From contig UQQZ01000004.1 of assembly GCA_900543305.1 (NCBI GenBank), positions 1 to 58,516 on the forward strand: a stretch of 58,516 nucleotides of DNA. Direction: 5' to 3'. The notes beneath the pieces were generated by a model. That model searched no databases, was not told the DNA's origin, and saw only the letters and a list, made by a program, of their open reading frames with translations. Shown one piece after another: positions 58,418 to 58,516 of this stretch. Each line of letters starts with the position of its first letter. Position 1 is the stretch's first letter. The stretch comes from an uncultured Oscillospiraceae bacterium. GTDB lineage: Bacteria; Bacillota; Clostridia; Oscillospirales; Acutalibacteraceae. The translations under genes and the position numbers were made by a program.

Positions 58418-58516
58418 TCATTATACGCATCAGGCCGCGCTTCTTTCAGCGCATCCGTAAGGTCTATGGCAATACCGCACAATTCTAAGTGCCGATACGG
58501 CGAGCGAGGTGCGGCA
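58375..58516 (-). CDS. C-terminal fragment of an unidentified gene, cut by the window edge
   Basis: An open minus-strand frame enters from the right edge and stops at 58375. The 46 visible residues include YRHLELCGIAIDLTDALKE and end LVHSLQRKWASVY. Facing a tRNA 3' end, it could belong to another integrated element, but 46 residues do not identify it. Confidence 0.5.
   Translation of the reverse strand, partial: AAPRSPYRHLELCGIAIDLTDALKEARPDAYNDLVHSLQRKWASVY

Noticed and set aside
1..58516. CRISPR array, rRNA, transposase or insertion sequence
   Set aside because: No regularly spaced direct repeats, rRNA-like sequence or transposase motif was seen on either strand.

Overview
The window looks like chromosome of a fairly GC-rich gut-type Clostridia (Oscillospirales/Oscillospiraceae-like) interrupted by most of a conjugative element. 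This placement is inferred from the kinds of protein present (SdaA-type serine dehydratase, GH38 mannosidase, TM-anchored serpin behind an ECF sigma factor, TelA/XpaC/TPM/LemA cluster, Tn1549-like transfer genes); no rRNA is present to fix it.

Positions 1-34829 are an integrative conjugative element (ICE) of the Tn1549/CTn class. Nearly all genes lie on the minus strand and the left end runs off the window. Read in its own direction (right to left) it has: a replication/partition block (RepA_N initiator, ParA, ParB; 34.7-32.0 kb); SpoVG and a Phd/PIN toxin-antitoxin pair (31.9-30.9 kb); a block of large 'polyvalent' proteins with MutS-I-like, YodL, DUF3846, ArdC, repeat and N6-methylase modules (30.8-24.6 kb); a cluster of five inverted repeats that is the likely oriT (24.11-24.25 kb); MobC, MobA/VirD2-type relaxase, PcfB, LtrC-like protein, VirD4, pilin-like Maff2, VirB6, PrgI and VirB4 (24.0-14.6 kb); then cargo: a coiled-coil protein, an acidic protein, an orphan HipA kinase, a HicB/Fic pair, an SLH protein, a 2007-aa NlpC/P60-Cna-ester-bond adhesin, a CD1107-like surface protein, a class B sortase and an edge-truncated Lys/Gln-rich protein (14.6-0 kb). 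A 3' fragment of tRNA-Val(CAC) at 34777-34829 marks the right chromosomal junction. The int/xis end and the intact tRNA should lie left of the window.

Positions 34830-58516 are ordinary chromosome: serpin/ECF sigma pair, alpha-mannosidase, metallo-beta-lactamase-fold hydrolase, two MATE exporters, SPFH protein with a small RHH protein, isochorismatase-like hydrolase, two HAD phosphatases, TPM-LemA-TelA-XpaC envelope cluster, PfkB sugar kinase, small lipoprotein, TIM-barrel epimerase, PHP phosphoesterase, PD40 beta-propeller, L-serine dehydratase and tRNA-Pro(TGG). A C-terminal gene fragment on the minus strand follows.

Two features of the ICE stand out. First, seven functionally unrelated cargo proteins (Fic, HipA, ArdC-like, methylase-like, two polyvalent proteins and an acidic protein) share an acidic C-terminal tail ending in Glu-Leu, absent from the transfer machinery; I propose it marks proteins for delivery into recipients through the T4SS. 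Second, a near-perfect palindrome with core CCGGAAC-NN-GTTCCGG occurs six to seven times through the ICE and not, by eye, in the chromosomal part, often inside genes where it encodes a Thr/Gly/Ser linker. It could be a centromere/regulator site or an in-frame palindromic repeat family.
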